From 13-2-20CM-68-14 sp051955535 (lineage in GTDB: Bacteria; Actinomycetota; Thermoleophilia; Gaiellales; Gaiellaceae), in assembly GCA_051955535.1 (NCBI GenBank), contig JBQCGP010000067.1, positions 1 to 15,353 on the forward strand: DNA of 15,353 nt. Reading direction: 5' to 3'. The translations under genes were made by a program, and so were the position numbers. Below are positions 1 through 7,495 of the stretch, one piece after another. The stretch's first letter is position 1; the number at the start of each line of letters is the position of its first letter. A model generated the notes under the pieces. The model did not search any database, was not told the origin of the DNA, and saw only the letters and a list, made by a program, of their open reading frames with translations.

Positions 1-1
1 G

Positions 2-1276
2 GTCGACCGCCCGCAAGGCCTCGTAGTCGTTTTTCGCGCTCTCCATCTGCTTGGCGGCTCTCCTCTGGCGATGCGTGCGACCGCAGCGGTGATTGCGGCC
101 CTGGTCGTGGCCGCGACGATGCTCCTCACCCTCCGGCTCGCCCGCGGGAGGATAACGGCCGTCACCGCCGGACTGCTAGCGGCAACCGTCGGGGCATCCC
201 CGTTCATCGAGTCGTTCACACTTTCGGGAGAGCTGCTCGCCTCGCTGCCGGCGGTGCTCTCGTTGCTGGTCTTCTGTGTCTATCTCGAGGCCCGCGGGCG
301 CGGCGCCTCGCGGAACAGGCTGCTGCTGACGCTCGCCGGCGCCGGGGCGCGGACCGGCCTCGCGGTGCTGATCAAGCAGTCGGCGTTCGACGCCGGGCTT
401 GCATCCGTGGCGTACCTGCTCTGGCGCGAGCGGCGACGCGGGCGCGCGCCTGCAGGGGTCCTGATCGTCGGCGCCCTCGTGCCGATCGCCGTCGCGGCTG
501 CAAGTGCGGCCAGGCTGAACGACTGGCTCTACGCGGTCGTGGGCTACCGCTTCCACGGCGACTCGATCGTGACCGGATCGTTCGCTAGCCGAACGCATCA
601 GCTCTGGACATCCCTGCCCCCGGCCGGCAAAGCGCTGGGCGTGCTCGCGCTGCTGGCGGCGGCCGGGTGGCGCCGCGCCCCACTCTTGGCGCGCTTCTGG
701 GTGGCAGCTGCCGCGGTCGGCGTGCTCGGCGGCGGCAATTTCCACCCGCACTACTACCTCCAGCTCGTGCCGCCGCTCTCGCTGCTCGCCGCGGTCGGCG
801 TGCGGACGCTCTGGCTTTCCGCGCCCCGGCCGGCTATCGCGGCGGCCGGCGCCGCCGCAGCCGCGACTTTCGCATTGGCGATGCCGGTGGCCTGGGCAAG
901 CCCGTCGGAGCAGGCGGAGACGATCTGGCCGAGCGACCCGCACCTCGTCCACGACGCCGTCCTCGCCCGCTACGTGCGGGCCCACACCCTGCCGACCCAG
1001 CGCGTTCTCGCGGTCTGGGCGGACGCCGACCTCTACTACCTCGCGAACCGCCGCCCGGCGACGCAATACCTCTGGTCCCGGAACGTCGCCTCGATCCCCG
1101 GCGCCCTGCGCGCCGTCCATTACGCGCTGGCGACTCGGCAGGCGCGGCTCGTGCTCGTCGTGCAGCCGCCGGCAAAGCTCGATCCCAGCGGCCGGACCGG
1201 CTACCTGCTGCGGCGCGAGTACCGCCTCGTGACGCGGATCGGCGGCGCAACGGTTTACCGCAGCCGCGCGGAGTAG
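2..1276 (+). CDS. Membrane glycosyltransferase, GT39/PMT-like (5' end cut by window)
   Basis: The frame is open from the first full codon at position 2 to a TAG at 1274-1276, so the gene starts upstream of the window; the ATG at 71 is internal. The visible 424 residues begin DRPQGLVVVFRALHLLGG and run through several hydrophobic segments (LLAATVGASPF, LLASLPAVLSLLVFCVYLEARG, VLIVGALVPIAVAAASAA, a further pair near NFHPHYYLQLVPPLSLLAAVG). They end in a roughly 150-residue soluble tail containing YYLANRRPATQYLW. This order is typical of the GT39/ArnT/PMT-like family, which moves sugars from polyprenyl-phosphate donors at the membrane. The catalytic acidic residues of the first extracytoplasmic loop would lie upstream and cannot be checked. 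Substrate is unknown. A GC-rich hairpin follows the stop directly. The family call is fairly sure; the specific role is not. Confidence 0.75.
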   Translation, partial: VDRPQGLVVVFRALHLLGGSPLAMRATAAVIAALVVAATMLLTLRLARGRITAVTAGLLAATVGASPFIESFTLSGELLASLPAVLSLLVFCVYLEARGRGASRNRLLLTLAGAGARTGLAVLIKQSAFDAGLASVAYLLWRERRRGRAPAGVLIVGALVPIAVAAASAARLNDWLYAVVGYRFHGDSIVTGSFASRTHQLWTSLPPAGKALGVLALLAAAGWRRAPLLARFWVAAAAVGVLGGGNFHPHYYLQLVPPLSLLAAVGVRTLWLSAPRPAIAAAGAAAAATFALAMPVAWASPSEQAETIWPSDPHLVHDAVLARYVRAHTLPTQRVLAVWADADLYYLANRRPATQYLWSRNVASIPGALRAVHYALATRQARLVLVVQPPAKLDPSGRTGYLLRREYRLVTRIGGATVYRSRAE

Positions 1277-1295
1277 ATCCCCCGGACGGGGGGTC
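1276..1295 (+). terminator. Hairpin after the glycosyltransferase stop
   Basis: GATCCCCC (1276-1283) pairs with GGGGGGTC (1288-1295) around a GGAC loop, an 8-bp stem with one G.U pair. It begins at the last base of the stop codon. No U tract follows (CAAAGG), so it is a possible terminator or 3'-end stabiliser, not a canonical intrinsic terminator. Confidence 0.4.
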
Positions 1296-1327
1296 AAAGG
1301 TCGCCCGGAGTCACCAAAGATGAAGTC

Positions 1328-4057
1328 GTGCAACGTGCACATGCGGCCATCTCCGCTCCGGCTGCGAGCGGCCTAAACCCGACCGCAAACGGCGAGTCGG
1401 CTGCCCACGACCTCGTCGATTCCTACCGGCGGCTCGCGGACGTCTTCCACCATGTGCTCTCGGAGCAGGATCTCGACACGCTGCTCGACCGGATCGCGGA
1501 CACGCTCGCGGACCTGATCCCGTACGACACGCTCAGCATCTTCCAGGCCGACGAGGCGCAGACGACGCTCGTCCCGGTGCTCGCGCGCGACCGCTGGGCG
1601 GACGAGATCCTCCGCAACACGATCGAGTTCGGCACCGGCCTCGCCGGCTGGGCCGCACAGCACCGCGAGCCGGTGCTGACAAACGCTGCCCACCTCGACC
1701 CGCGCATGATGGTGGTGCCCGGAACGCCGCCGGACGAGCTGGAGGCGCTCATCACCATCCCGCTGATCGCGCGCGACTCGGTCAAGGGCGTGCTCAGCAT
1801 CTACCGGCTCGGCGAGCACGCGAACTTCGACTCCGAGGAGTTCGAGCTCGCGAAACGGTTCGGCGACGCGGCCGCACTCGCGCTCGACAACGCGCAGACG
1901 CGCGCGCGACTCGAGCTGCAGGCGCAGACCGACTCACTGACAGGCCTCTACAACCACCGCCATTTCCACGAGCACGTCCGCGCCGAGCTGACGCGGGCGA
2001 GTCGAAGTCGTGACTCGATGGCGCTCGTGATGCTGGACATCGACGACTTCAAGAAGATCAACGACATCCACGGCCACGGGGTCGGCGACCAGGTTCTGAG
2101 GGAGCTGGCGGAGCAGCTCAAGTCTGCGGTGCGTGGTTCGGATCTCGTCTGCCGCCTTGGCGGTGAGGAGTTCGGCGTCGTGATGGGCTCTTGCGGCACC
2201 GAGGAGGCGCTCGGTCTCGCCCGGCGGCTCACGGAGCGCCTCAAGGAGCTCGAGTTCGGCCCGGCCGGCAAGATCACGGTCTCGGCCGGCGTCACCGAGG
2301 GCCCCCGGGACGCGTCGAACCCGCGGGAGCTGATTGCCTGTGCCGAGGCCGCCATGATGACGGCCAAAGCCCGTGGCAAGAACCTGATCGTCGTCTTCGA
2401 CGAGACGACCGACGAGCGGCCGGACACGGCCTCGGTGGCAAGCTCGCGCGTCCGCTCGATCGCCCACCTGAAGATGCTGCAGAGCCTCTCGGGCAAGCTC
2501 AACCGCCTCAACGACGTGCGCGAGATCGCGACCGCGATCGCCGACGAGCTCCGGAGCCTGATCGACTACCACAACTGCCGGATCTCGATCGTCGAGGGCG
2601 ACGACGTGATCCCGATCGCCTTCCGCGGAGTTCTCTCTGCGAGCGACGGCGCCGAGATCCAGATGCCGCGCTCGAGGGTCGGCGAGGGCATCACCGGGCG
2701 CGCAGCGCAAGAGGCCAGAGCGTTCCTCATCGGAAACGCGCTCGAATGCAAGTTTGCGGTGACGATCCCGGGGACCGACCCGGTCGAGGAGTCGCTGCTC
2801 GCCGTGCCGCTCTGCCACGGCTCCCGCGTGATCGGTGTCATCGCGATCTCGAAGCTGGGGATCGACCAGTTCGACGAGGACGACCTCCGCCTGCTCGAGG
2901 TGCTCGCCGGCCACGCGGCCGTGGCGCTCGAGAACGCGCGGCTCTACGAGTCGCAGCGCCGCGAGGCCGAGCACCTGAAGGAGCTACTCGACTTCAGCCG
3001 CGAGCTGGCGACCGCGGAAGGGCTTCCGGAGGTCCTGGAGCGGATCGTCGAGCTTTCGGCCACCATCCTCGGCGCTCCACGCACCTCGGTCTGGCTCCAG
3101 GACGCCGGGACTCAGGAGCTCGTGCCCGGCGCGCTGTGGGGATTCGAGCCGGCCCGCCAGCGGCAGATCCTCGGCGTCCGCTTCATGCCCGATTTCGTCA
3201 CCGCGTCGGCCGAGCTCGACGAGCCGTTCGTGGTCAACGGCGCCGCCGCGGCGCAGATCCACGGCGCCCCGGAGCCCGACGACGGGACGGCGCTCGCGTT
3301 CGCACCGATCAAGCTCGACGGCGGACGTCTCTGCTACGTCGTCGCCGGGATCCCGCCGGGAGAGGAGCCGGCCCTCGACGAGGACCAGGCGCGACTGCTC
3401 TCCGGACTTGCCCACCAGGCGAAGCTCGCGATCACGAACGCGGGCAGCTTCGAGAGCCTCGAGGCGACGTTCGTCTCGACCGTCGAGGCGCTCGCGAACG
3501 CGCTCGAGGCCAAGGACGAGTACACGTCCTCGCACACGCGCTGGATCACAGACACGGCCCTCAAGGTGGGCGCGACGCTCGGTCTCGACTCGAAGACGCT
3601 CAAGCGTCTCGAGCTCGGGGCGCTCTTCCACGACATCGGCAAGATCGGAATCCCCGCGAGCATCCTCCTGAAGCCGGGCCCGCTGACGAGCGAGGAGCGG
3701 CAGATCATGCAGCGGCACCCCGAACTGGGAGAAAAGATCCTGGCCCCCATCGAGCGCCTCGCCGAGGTAAGAGCGATCGTGCGGAGCTGCCACGAGCACT
3801 ACGACGGCGAGGGCTATCCGGACGGGCTTTCCGCCACGGAGATCCCACTCGAGTCGCGGATCATCTTGGTCTGCGACGCGTTCCACGCGATGACAACGGA
3901 CCGGCCCTACCGCAAGCGGCTGCCCGTGGAGGAGGCGTGCCGCCGCCTGCGCGAGGCCGTCAGTATGCAGTTCGACCCGATCGTGATTGAGGTCTTTCTG
4001 GCGCTCCAGGGCGAGGTCTGGTCGCCGCCGGCGACCGACGAGCGGCTCGCGTCCTAG
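1328..4057 (+). CDS. GAF-GGDEF-GAF-GAF-HD-GYP cyclic-di-GMP turnover protein
   Basis: Predicted cytoplasmic signalling protein of 909 residues that could both make and break cyclic di-GMP. Domains in order: GAF1 (about 38-190), GGDEF (about 197-358), GAF2 (about 385-545), GAF3 (about 552-708), HD-GYP (about 715-895). The cyclase active site reads GGEEF (278-282), with metal Asp237 in LDIDDFKKIND and an intact inhibitory I-site RGSD (269-272) nine residues before it. The HD-GYP domain has His736, HDIGK (768-772), RHPELG, HEHYDGEGYP (822-831) and Asp850. The first His of the usual HHE motif is Cys821. No membrane segment is seen, so GAF domains presumably sense small ligands or bind nucleotide. 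Start is GTG 1328 with only a weak upstream GAAG; the first GAF begins soon after, so no later start fits better. Domain calls are secure; net activity is unknown. Confidence 0.93.
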   Translation: MQRAHAAISAPAASGLNPTANGESAAHDLVDSYRRLADVFHHVLSEQDLDTLLDRIADTLADLIPYDTLSIFQADEAQTTLVPVLARDRWADEILRNTIEFGTGLAGWAAQHREPVLTNAAHLDPRMMVVPGTPPDELEALITIPLIARDSVKGVLSIYRLGEHANFDSEEFELAKRFGDAAALALDNAQTRARLELQAQTDSLTGLYNHRHFHEHVRAELTRASRSRDSMALVMLDIDDFKKINDIHGHGVGDQVLRELAEQLKSAVRGSDLVCRLGGEEFGVVMGSCGTEEALGLARRLTERLKELEFGPAGKITVSAGVTEGPRDASNPRELIACAEAAMMTAKARGKNLIVVFDETTDERPDTASVASSRVRSIAHLKMLQSLSGKLNRLNDVREIATAIADELRSLIDYHNCRISIVEGDDVIPIAFRGVLSASDGAEIQMPRSRVGEGITGRAAQEARAFLIGNALECKFAVTIPGTDPVEESLLAVPLCHGSRVIGVIAISKLGIDQFDEDDLRLLEVLAGHAAVALENARLYESQRREAEHLKELLDFSRELATAEGLPEVLERIVELSATILGAPRTSVWLQDAGTQELVPGALWGFEPARQRQILGVRFMPDFVTASAELDEPFVVNGAAAAQIHGAPEPDDGTALAFAPIKLDGGRLCYVVAGIPPGEEPALDEDQARLLSGLAHQAKLAITNAGSFESLEATFVSTVEALANALEAKDEYTSSHTRWITDTALKVGATLGLDSKTLKRLELGALFHDIGKIGIPASILLKPGPLTSEERQIMQRHPELGEKILAPIERLAEVRAIVRSCHEHYDGEGYPDGLSATEIPLESRIILVCDAFHAMTTDRPYRKRLPVEEACRRLREAVSMQFDPIVIEVFLALQGEVWSPPATDERLAS

Positions 4058-4091
4058 CACCCCCAGTCCCTGCTGGTCTAGCGTGCGGCGC

Positions 4092-4469
4092 GTGGACGTT
4101 GCGGGCGTACTGCGAATGCTGGACGAGTCCGACGCCGACATCCGTCCCGCTCTGGCAGTGCTCGCGGCGCCCGAAGGAGTCGTGGCGCCGGATGAGCTGG
4201 GGCCGCCGCTACGACGGGCGATGCTGCTGCTGGCGGCCGGGGGCGACCCCCACCGGGAGCTCGAGCTAGACGGCCGCGCGGTGACCGCCCTCGCGGCCGA
4301 GCTCGACCAGCCGGAGCGCCGCGCGCACGTCAGCCGCGGCCTGGAGGCGCTGCGGCCCGAGGCAGCCGGTTTGCCCAAGGTCGCCCCCGCGTTGGAGGAG
4401 CTGCTCCTCGACGCTTCGCTCGCGTGGCAGGCCTACGCGTGCGCGCTGCTCGCCGACGAGCTCGCGTAG
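4092..4469 (+). CDS. Small hypothetical protein, Ala/Leu-rich, 125 aa
   Basis: I do not recognise this protein. It is acidic and helical in character, rich in Leu, Ala and Glu (VLRMLDESDADIRPALAVLA; ALEELLLDASLAWQAYACAL), with no signal peptide, membrane segment or catalytic motif that I can name. The repeated short Leu/Ala helices resemble a small helical-bundle or HEAT-like fold, which is only an impression. GTG 4092 and GTG 4083 are both possible starts in the same frame and neither has a clear Shine-Dalgarno; I chose 4092. It begins 34 nt after the cyclic-di-GMP gene on the same strand, so co-transcription is plausible and it could be an accessory to that protein, but nothing in the sequence proves this. 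The reading frame extends further upstream inside the preceding gene, which is unlikely to be coding. Confidence 0.6.
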   Translation: MDVAGVLRMLDESDADIRPALAVLAAPEGVVAPDELGPPLRRAMLLLAAGGDPHRELELDGRAVTALAAELDQPERRAHVSRGLEALRPEAAGLPKVAPALEELLLDASLAWQAYACALLADELA

Positions 4470-4545
4470 CCCTTATCCCCCAAGTCGAGGGATGGCGGTT
4501 CCCCAACGACCGCCGATAGCCAGAGCGTGCGGCTGCTTCTGCCTA

Positions 4546-4554
4546 GGAAAGGGG
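4546..4554 (+). promoter_or_regulatory. Shine-Dalgarno deciding the GTG 4563 start
   Basis: GGAAAGGGG lies 8 nt before GTG 4563. The upstream GTG at 4527 in the same frame has no such site and would put 12 residues in front of a normal signal peptide, so 4563 is preferred. Confidence 0.6.
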
Positions 4555-4562
4555 TCTCTTTC

Positions 4563-5531
4563 GTGCGTACTCGTCTGCTGGCGTTCCTGCCCGTGCTCGC
4601 ACTCGTCGCGGCGCTTCCGGCGCCGTCTTCCGCCTCCCAGCTGATCAACCGAGACGTCCGCAGCATCAAGCTTGCGGTGAACAGCAAAGGCGAAGCCCTC
4701 ATCACCTACCGGACCGTGCGCGGGCAGACGCAGCACGTCCTCGCCTGGGGCGCGGTCAACGCACGGCAGCCGAACCGCGCGATCAAGCAGGTGCGCTTCA
4801 AGCTCGACTACTCGGGCGGCTGGGGCAAGTACCACAAGCTCTACTGGAAGAACTTCCGTAACACCTGCACCGCGTACGACGGCCCGGCCCTGCCCTGGAT
4901 GGTCACCGCGTGCAAGGCCTCCGACGGAAGCTACTGGGCGCTCCAGAAGTGGCAGGTGCAGCTGCCCGATCTTGGCTTCACGCCCTGGACGGCGGGCCTC
5001 CGCCAGTGGGAGCTTCATCTCTCGCACTGGACGACCTCGCTTGCGAAGCTCGAGGTCTGGCAAGACTGGGTCTACCACGGACGCTTCCGCCACCTCTTCG
5101 GGCGCTACACGTACATGGGGCAGCCCGTCTACGGGTTCGGCAGCACTCACTACGGCGCGCCAACGGACGGCTATGGCCGCCTGCTCTATCTCGACACGCA
5201 CAACTCGGCCTACGGCCCCGGCTGGCGCCGCGAGAACTCTTTCCTCGCGCACAACCCGACCGGCGTCTTCTGCTACGGCTTCTTCAAGCACAACGCGGGC
5301 GCGGGAGGCTACGCGCACCCGCCGAGCTTCTCGGGGATCAGGCCCGAGGGCTTCGGCGACACGTACCGGATCACCGCCAAGGGCCCCGGCGTGACGCCCG
5401 ACGTGATGTGGACGGACAACGCGCTCCACGCCTTCAGCGCGAGCAACTCCGCCGACGTGGCGTTCGAGTCGGCGATGAACTCGCAGCTCGACTCGATCCT
5501 CAACGGCGACAAGCTCTGCCGACAGCACTAG
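4563..5531 (+). CDS. Secreted Trp/Tyr-rich hypothetical protein
   Basis: Predicted exported protein of 322 residues. The N-terminus is a clear Sec signal peptide: basic VRTR, hydrophobic LLAFLPVLALVAALPAP, and a likely cleavage near SSAS-QL (about residue 25). The mature part carries 13 Trp, many Tyr and His, and four Cys (102, 117, 237, 319), enough for two disulfides outside the cell. Stretches such as FKLDYSGGWGKYHKLYWKNF and LRQWELHLSHWTTSLAKLEVWQDWVYHGRF suggest a beta-rich fold with aromatic surfaces. I know no named family with this pattern and propose no function. The start follows the ribosome binding site at 4546-4554. The TAG stop (5529-5531) lies inside the first bases of the long palindrome that follows, so that structure may form the 3' end of this transcript. 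Confidence 0.8.
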   Translation: MRTRLLAFLPVLALVAALPAPSSASQLINRDVRSIKLAVNSKGEALITYRTVRGQTQHVLAWGAVNARQPNRAIKQVRFKLDYSGGWGKYHKLYWKNFRNTCTAYDGPALPWMVTACKASDGSYWALQKWQVQLPDLGFTPWTAGLRQWELHLSHWTTSLAKLEVWQDWVYHGRFRHLFGRYTYMGQPVYGFGSTHYGAPTDGYGRLLYLDTHNSAYGPGWRRENSFLAHNPTGVFCYGFFKHNAGAGGYAHPPSFSGIRPEGFGDTYRITAKGPGVTPDVMWTDNALHAFSASNSADVAFESAMNSQLDSILNGDKLCRQH

Positions 5532-5696
5532 TCCCCCGTCCAGCAATAGTCAGGGCGTTTCTGGCGAGTGACTGGCGCCGCCAGGCGGCGTCCTCAGTCG
5601 CGCCCATATCTACGGATATGGACGCTCCCTGCGTCCTTGCCTGGCGACCCCAGTCACTCGCCAGAAACGCGAGACCATTACTGGACGAGGGACTAG
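5528..5696. repeat. 169-nt near-palindromic element (MITE- or cruciform-like)
   Basis: The outer ends are CTAGTCCC (5528-5535) and GGGACTAG (5689-5696). Inside them the arms continue with few mismatches to a perfect 21-nt inverted pair at 5555-5575 and 5650-5670. Further in are a matching CGCCAGGC block and a central perfect hairpin CCATATC-TACG-GATATGG. Almost the whole 169 nt can therefore fold as one long hairpin on either strand. It fills the gap between the secreted protein (its stop lies in the outer end) and the flavin reductase start at 5708. No transposase and no clear target duplication are visible. It could be a miniature inverted-repeat element, a REP-type element, or a strong bidirectional terminator. 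Confidence 0.8.
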
Positions 5697-5707
5697 AGTC
5701 GCCGCTC

Positions 5708-6178
5708 GTGGCGAGCGGCGAGGAGCTTCGCGAGCTGATGGGGCGGTTTCCGGCCGGGGTGGCGGTCGTGTCCGTCGACCTCGGCGGAGAGCGCGTGGGG
5801 CTGACGGTCGGGACGCTGATCCCGCTCTCGCTCGAGCCGCCGCTCGTTGGCTTCGCGGTCCGCCGCCAGGCGGCGCTGCACGAGCTCCTGCGCGCCACTT
5901 TCATCTTTGGCGCCAGCCTGCTGGCAGCTGGGCAAGAGTCGCTGGCGCAGCACTTCGCGCGGGGAGTGCCACCGATCGCGCTCTGGGAGGGAATCGCCGT
6001 TCGCGAAGCCGACGGCCCGCCGCTGCTCGAAGGCGCGATCGGCTGGCTGACCGGGCGCGTCTCGGCCGAGGTCGCGGCGGGCGAGGACACCCTCTTCGTC
6101 GGCGAAGTTCTCTCGGTCGAGCCGGGCGCCCGCGAGCGGCCGCTCGTCTACGTAGACCGCGGATATGTCTCCGCATGA
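5708..6178 (+). CDS. Flavin reductase-like FMN-binding domain protein
   Basis: A single-domain protein of 156 residues of the flavin reductase-like (HpaC/DIM6-NTAB, FMN-binding split-barrel) family. Typical features are RELMGRFPAGVAVVSVD near the start, GLTVGTLIPLSLEPPLVGFAVRR for the flavin phosphate-binding region, and the late segment ALWEGIAVREADGPPLLEGAIGWLTGRVSAEVAAGEDTLFVGEV. Family members pass electrons from NAD(P)H to free FMN/FAD or act as two-component monooxygenase reductases. The usual TAS-type serine stretch is replaced here by GLTVGTLIPLS, so activity is uncertain. GTG 5708 was chosen because the family motif starts about ten residues later and the frame upstream runs through the palindrome; no good Shine-Dalgarno is seen. 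Its TGA overlaps the next ATG (ATGA), indicating translational coupling to the HAD phosphatase. Confidence 0.8.
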   Translation: MASGEELRELMGRFPAGVAVVSVDLGGERVGLTVGTLIPLSLEPPLVGFAVRRQAALHELLRATFIFGASLLAAGQESLAQHFARGVPPIALWEGIAVREADGPPLLEGAIGWLTGRVSAEVAAGEDTLFVGEVLSVEPGARERPLVYVDRGYVSA

Positions 6179-6819
6179 TCGAAGCGGTCGTTTTCGATCT
6201 CGACGGCGTTCTGCTGGACAGCGAGCAGGTGTGGGACGAGGTCCGCGAGCAGCTCACACGCGAGCGTGGCGGGCGCTGGCACGAGAAGGCCCAGCGGGAG
6301 ATGATGGGCATGAGCTCGCCGGAGTGGTCGCGCTACATGCACGACGCGCTCGGCTTACCGGAGCCGCCCGAGGAGATCTCGGCCGAGGTCGTCCGGCGGC
6401 TGGAGGACCGGTACCGGCGAGAGCTGCCGCTGCTCGCGGGTGCCCGCGAGGCGGTCGAGCGACTCGCGGCACGTTGGCCGCTGGGGGTCGCTTCGTCGTC
6501 GAACCGGGAGGTGATCGACCTCGTCATGGAGGTGAGCGGCATCGGCCGCTACTTCCGCGTGACGGTCTCCTCGGAGGAGGTGGCGCGCGGCAAGCCGGCC
6601 CCCGACGTGTACCTGGAGGCGGCGCGACGGCTCGAGGTCGAACCGGAGAGCTGCGCAGCCGTTGAGGACTCGAGCAACGGGATCCGCTCCGCGAAGGCGG
6701 CCGCCATGCGGGTCATCGCCATCCCGAACCCCCACTTCCCGCCCGACGCGGAGTCGCTCGCGCTCGCCGACGTGACGCTTGGGTCACTCGCCGAGCTGAC
6801 TCCGGCTACCGTCGCCTGA
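6175..6819 (+). CDS. HAD superfamily phosphatase, subfamily IA
   Basis: Cytosolic HAD-type hydrolase of 214 residues, the usual length for the beta-phosphoglucomutase/phosphatase-like group. Motif I is FDLDGVLLDS with nucleophile Asp8 and acid/base Asp10; motif II is SSSN (107-110); motif III Lys140 in GKPAPDVYLEA; motif IV is VEDSSNG with Glu164 and Asp165. A helical C1 cap fills residues 15-85. All catalytic residues are present, so it should be an active phosphatase or phosphomutase; the substrate cannot be read from sequence. ATG 6175 overlaps the stop of the flavin reductase-like gene, which suggests a joint role, perhaps a flavin or sugar-phosphate substrate (inference only). Its 3' end overlaps the convergent secreted-protein gene by 14 nt. 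Confidence 0.9.
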   Translation: MIEAVVFDLDGVLLDSEQVWDEVREQLTRERGGRWHEKAQREMMGMSSPEWSRYMHDALGLPEPPEEISAEVVRRLEDRYRRELPLLAGAREAVERLAARWPLGVASSSNREVIDLVMEVSGIGRYFRVTVSSEEVARGKPAPDVYLEAARRLEVEPESCAAVEDSSNGIRSAKAAAMRVIAIPNPHFPPDAESLALADVTLGSLAELTPATVA

Positions 6820-7438
6820 TGCGACAGCGCCGCGGGTGGTGATGGCGGCGACAGAGCTTCGGCGGCTTCAGCACCGCCTGCGGTGGAGCGATCACGTCGT
6901 AGCTCCAAGCCGGCGTGCCGACGTCGGGCGCGAAGTCGTAGGCCGGGAGGCTCTCGGTCGTCGTGGCCGCGCCGATCCGGAAGGCGAAACGACGCGTCCC
7001 GCCGAGCTCGCGGAGATTGACGCCGAGCGTCAACGTCGAGTTCGCGAACGAGCCCGAGAACGACGAAGGCCGGCGCCCGAAGCTCCAGGCTCCCCCGACG
7101 CAGCGGCCGAAGACGTAGCGGCCGGCAAGAACATCCAGCGCGTACTCGGCCCCGAACACCCCGCGCGCACAGCCGCTGCCTAGCTTCCCGTCGGCGTCCA
7201 CGAAGACCGCGACCAGGTCGGTGGGCGCGAGCGCCGCACGGTTCGGGATCGAGATGCGGAAGACGACCTGACCCTTGTCGTCGTTCGACACCTGCACGGC
7301 GCCGAGGTCCGGAGCCGCGGCTGCTTCGTCGCCGACGGCGTCGGCGTAGCTGACGCCGTTCGATGCCCCCGCAAGCGGCGCGAGCGGCAGCAAGAACGCT
7401 GCCGCGGCCAGGCCGAACGCCAACCTCGGTCCCTGCAC
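6806..7438 (-). CDS. Secreted beta-rich protein with basic C-terminal tail
   Basis: Predicted exported protein of 210 residues. The signal peptide is MQGPRLAFGLAAAAFLLPLA with likely cleavage near LAGAS (about 25). The mature part alternates short beta strands (AVQVSNDDKGQVVFRISIP, LVAVFVDADGKLGSG, STLTLGVNLRELG, RRFAFRIGAATT) and resembles the DOMON/CBM9-like beta-sandwich of extracytoplasmic proteins. Asp81-Ala-Asp83-Gly is a possible metal loop, and Cys90 and Cys113 may pair. The end is strikingly basic, KLCRRHHHPRRCRIRRR, which could bind polyanionic cell wall or nucleic acid. The start is GTG 7438, supported by GGGGAGGGG just upstream (7441-7449). Gap to the upstream fabF gene on the same strand is 57 nt; its 3' end overlaps the convergent HAD gene. 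Function unknown; export is the well-supported part. Confidence 0.8.
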   Translation of the reverse strand: MQGPRLAFGLAAAAFLLPLAPLAGASNGVSYADAVGDEAAAAPDLGAVQVSNDDKGQVVFRISIPNRAALAPTDLVAVFVDADGKLGSGCARGVFGAEYALDVLAGRYVFGRCVGGAWSFGRRPSSFSGSFANSTLTLGVNLRELGGTRRFAFRIGAATTTESLPAYDFAPDVGTPAWSYDVIAPPQAVLKPPKLCRRHHHPRRCRIRRR

Positions 7439-7495
7439 AACCCCTCCCCGTCAAACCCCGGTCTCATTGTGAGCGGCCTCGCCGCGATTGCAACC

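Noticed and set aside
176..1342. 388-codon open frame on the - strand
   Set aside because: It lies antisense to the glycosyltransferase, its translation is Arg/Gly/Glu-rich low complexity without a family motif, and the + strand protein has clear membrane segments. It is a high-GC shadow frame.
2191..3990. 599-codon open frame on the + strand, and long - strand frames at 1934-2974 and 2984-4378
   Set aside because: All overlap the GAF-GGDEF-HD-GYP gene, whose motifs are unambiguous. The alternative translations are Arg/Ala/Gly-rich without motifs.
4494..4514. Short hairpin GGCGGT...ACCGCC before the secreted protein gene
   Set aside because: A 6-bp stem with a 9-nt loop is expected by chance in such GC-rich DNA and has no supporting context.
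4910..5707. Long upstream extension of the flavin reductase-like frame
   Set aside because: It overlaps the secreted protein gene and the 169-nt palindrome; family similarity only begins after GTG 5708.
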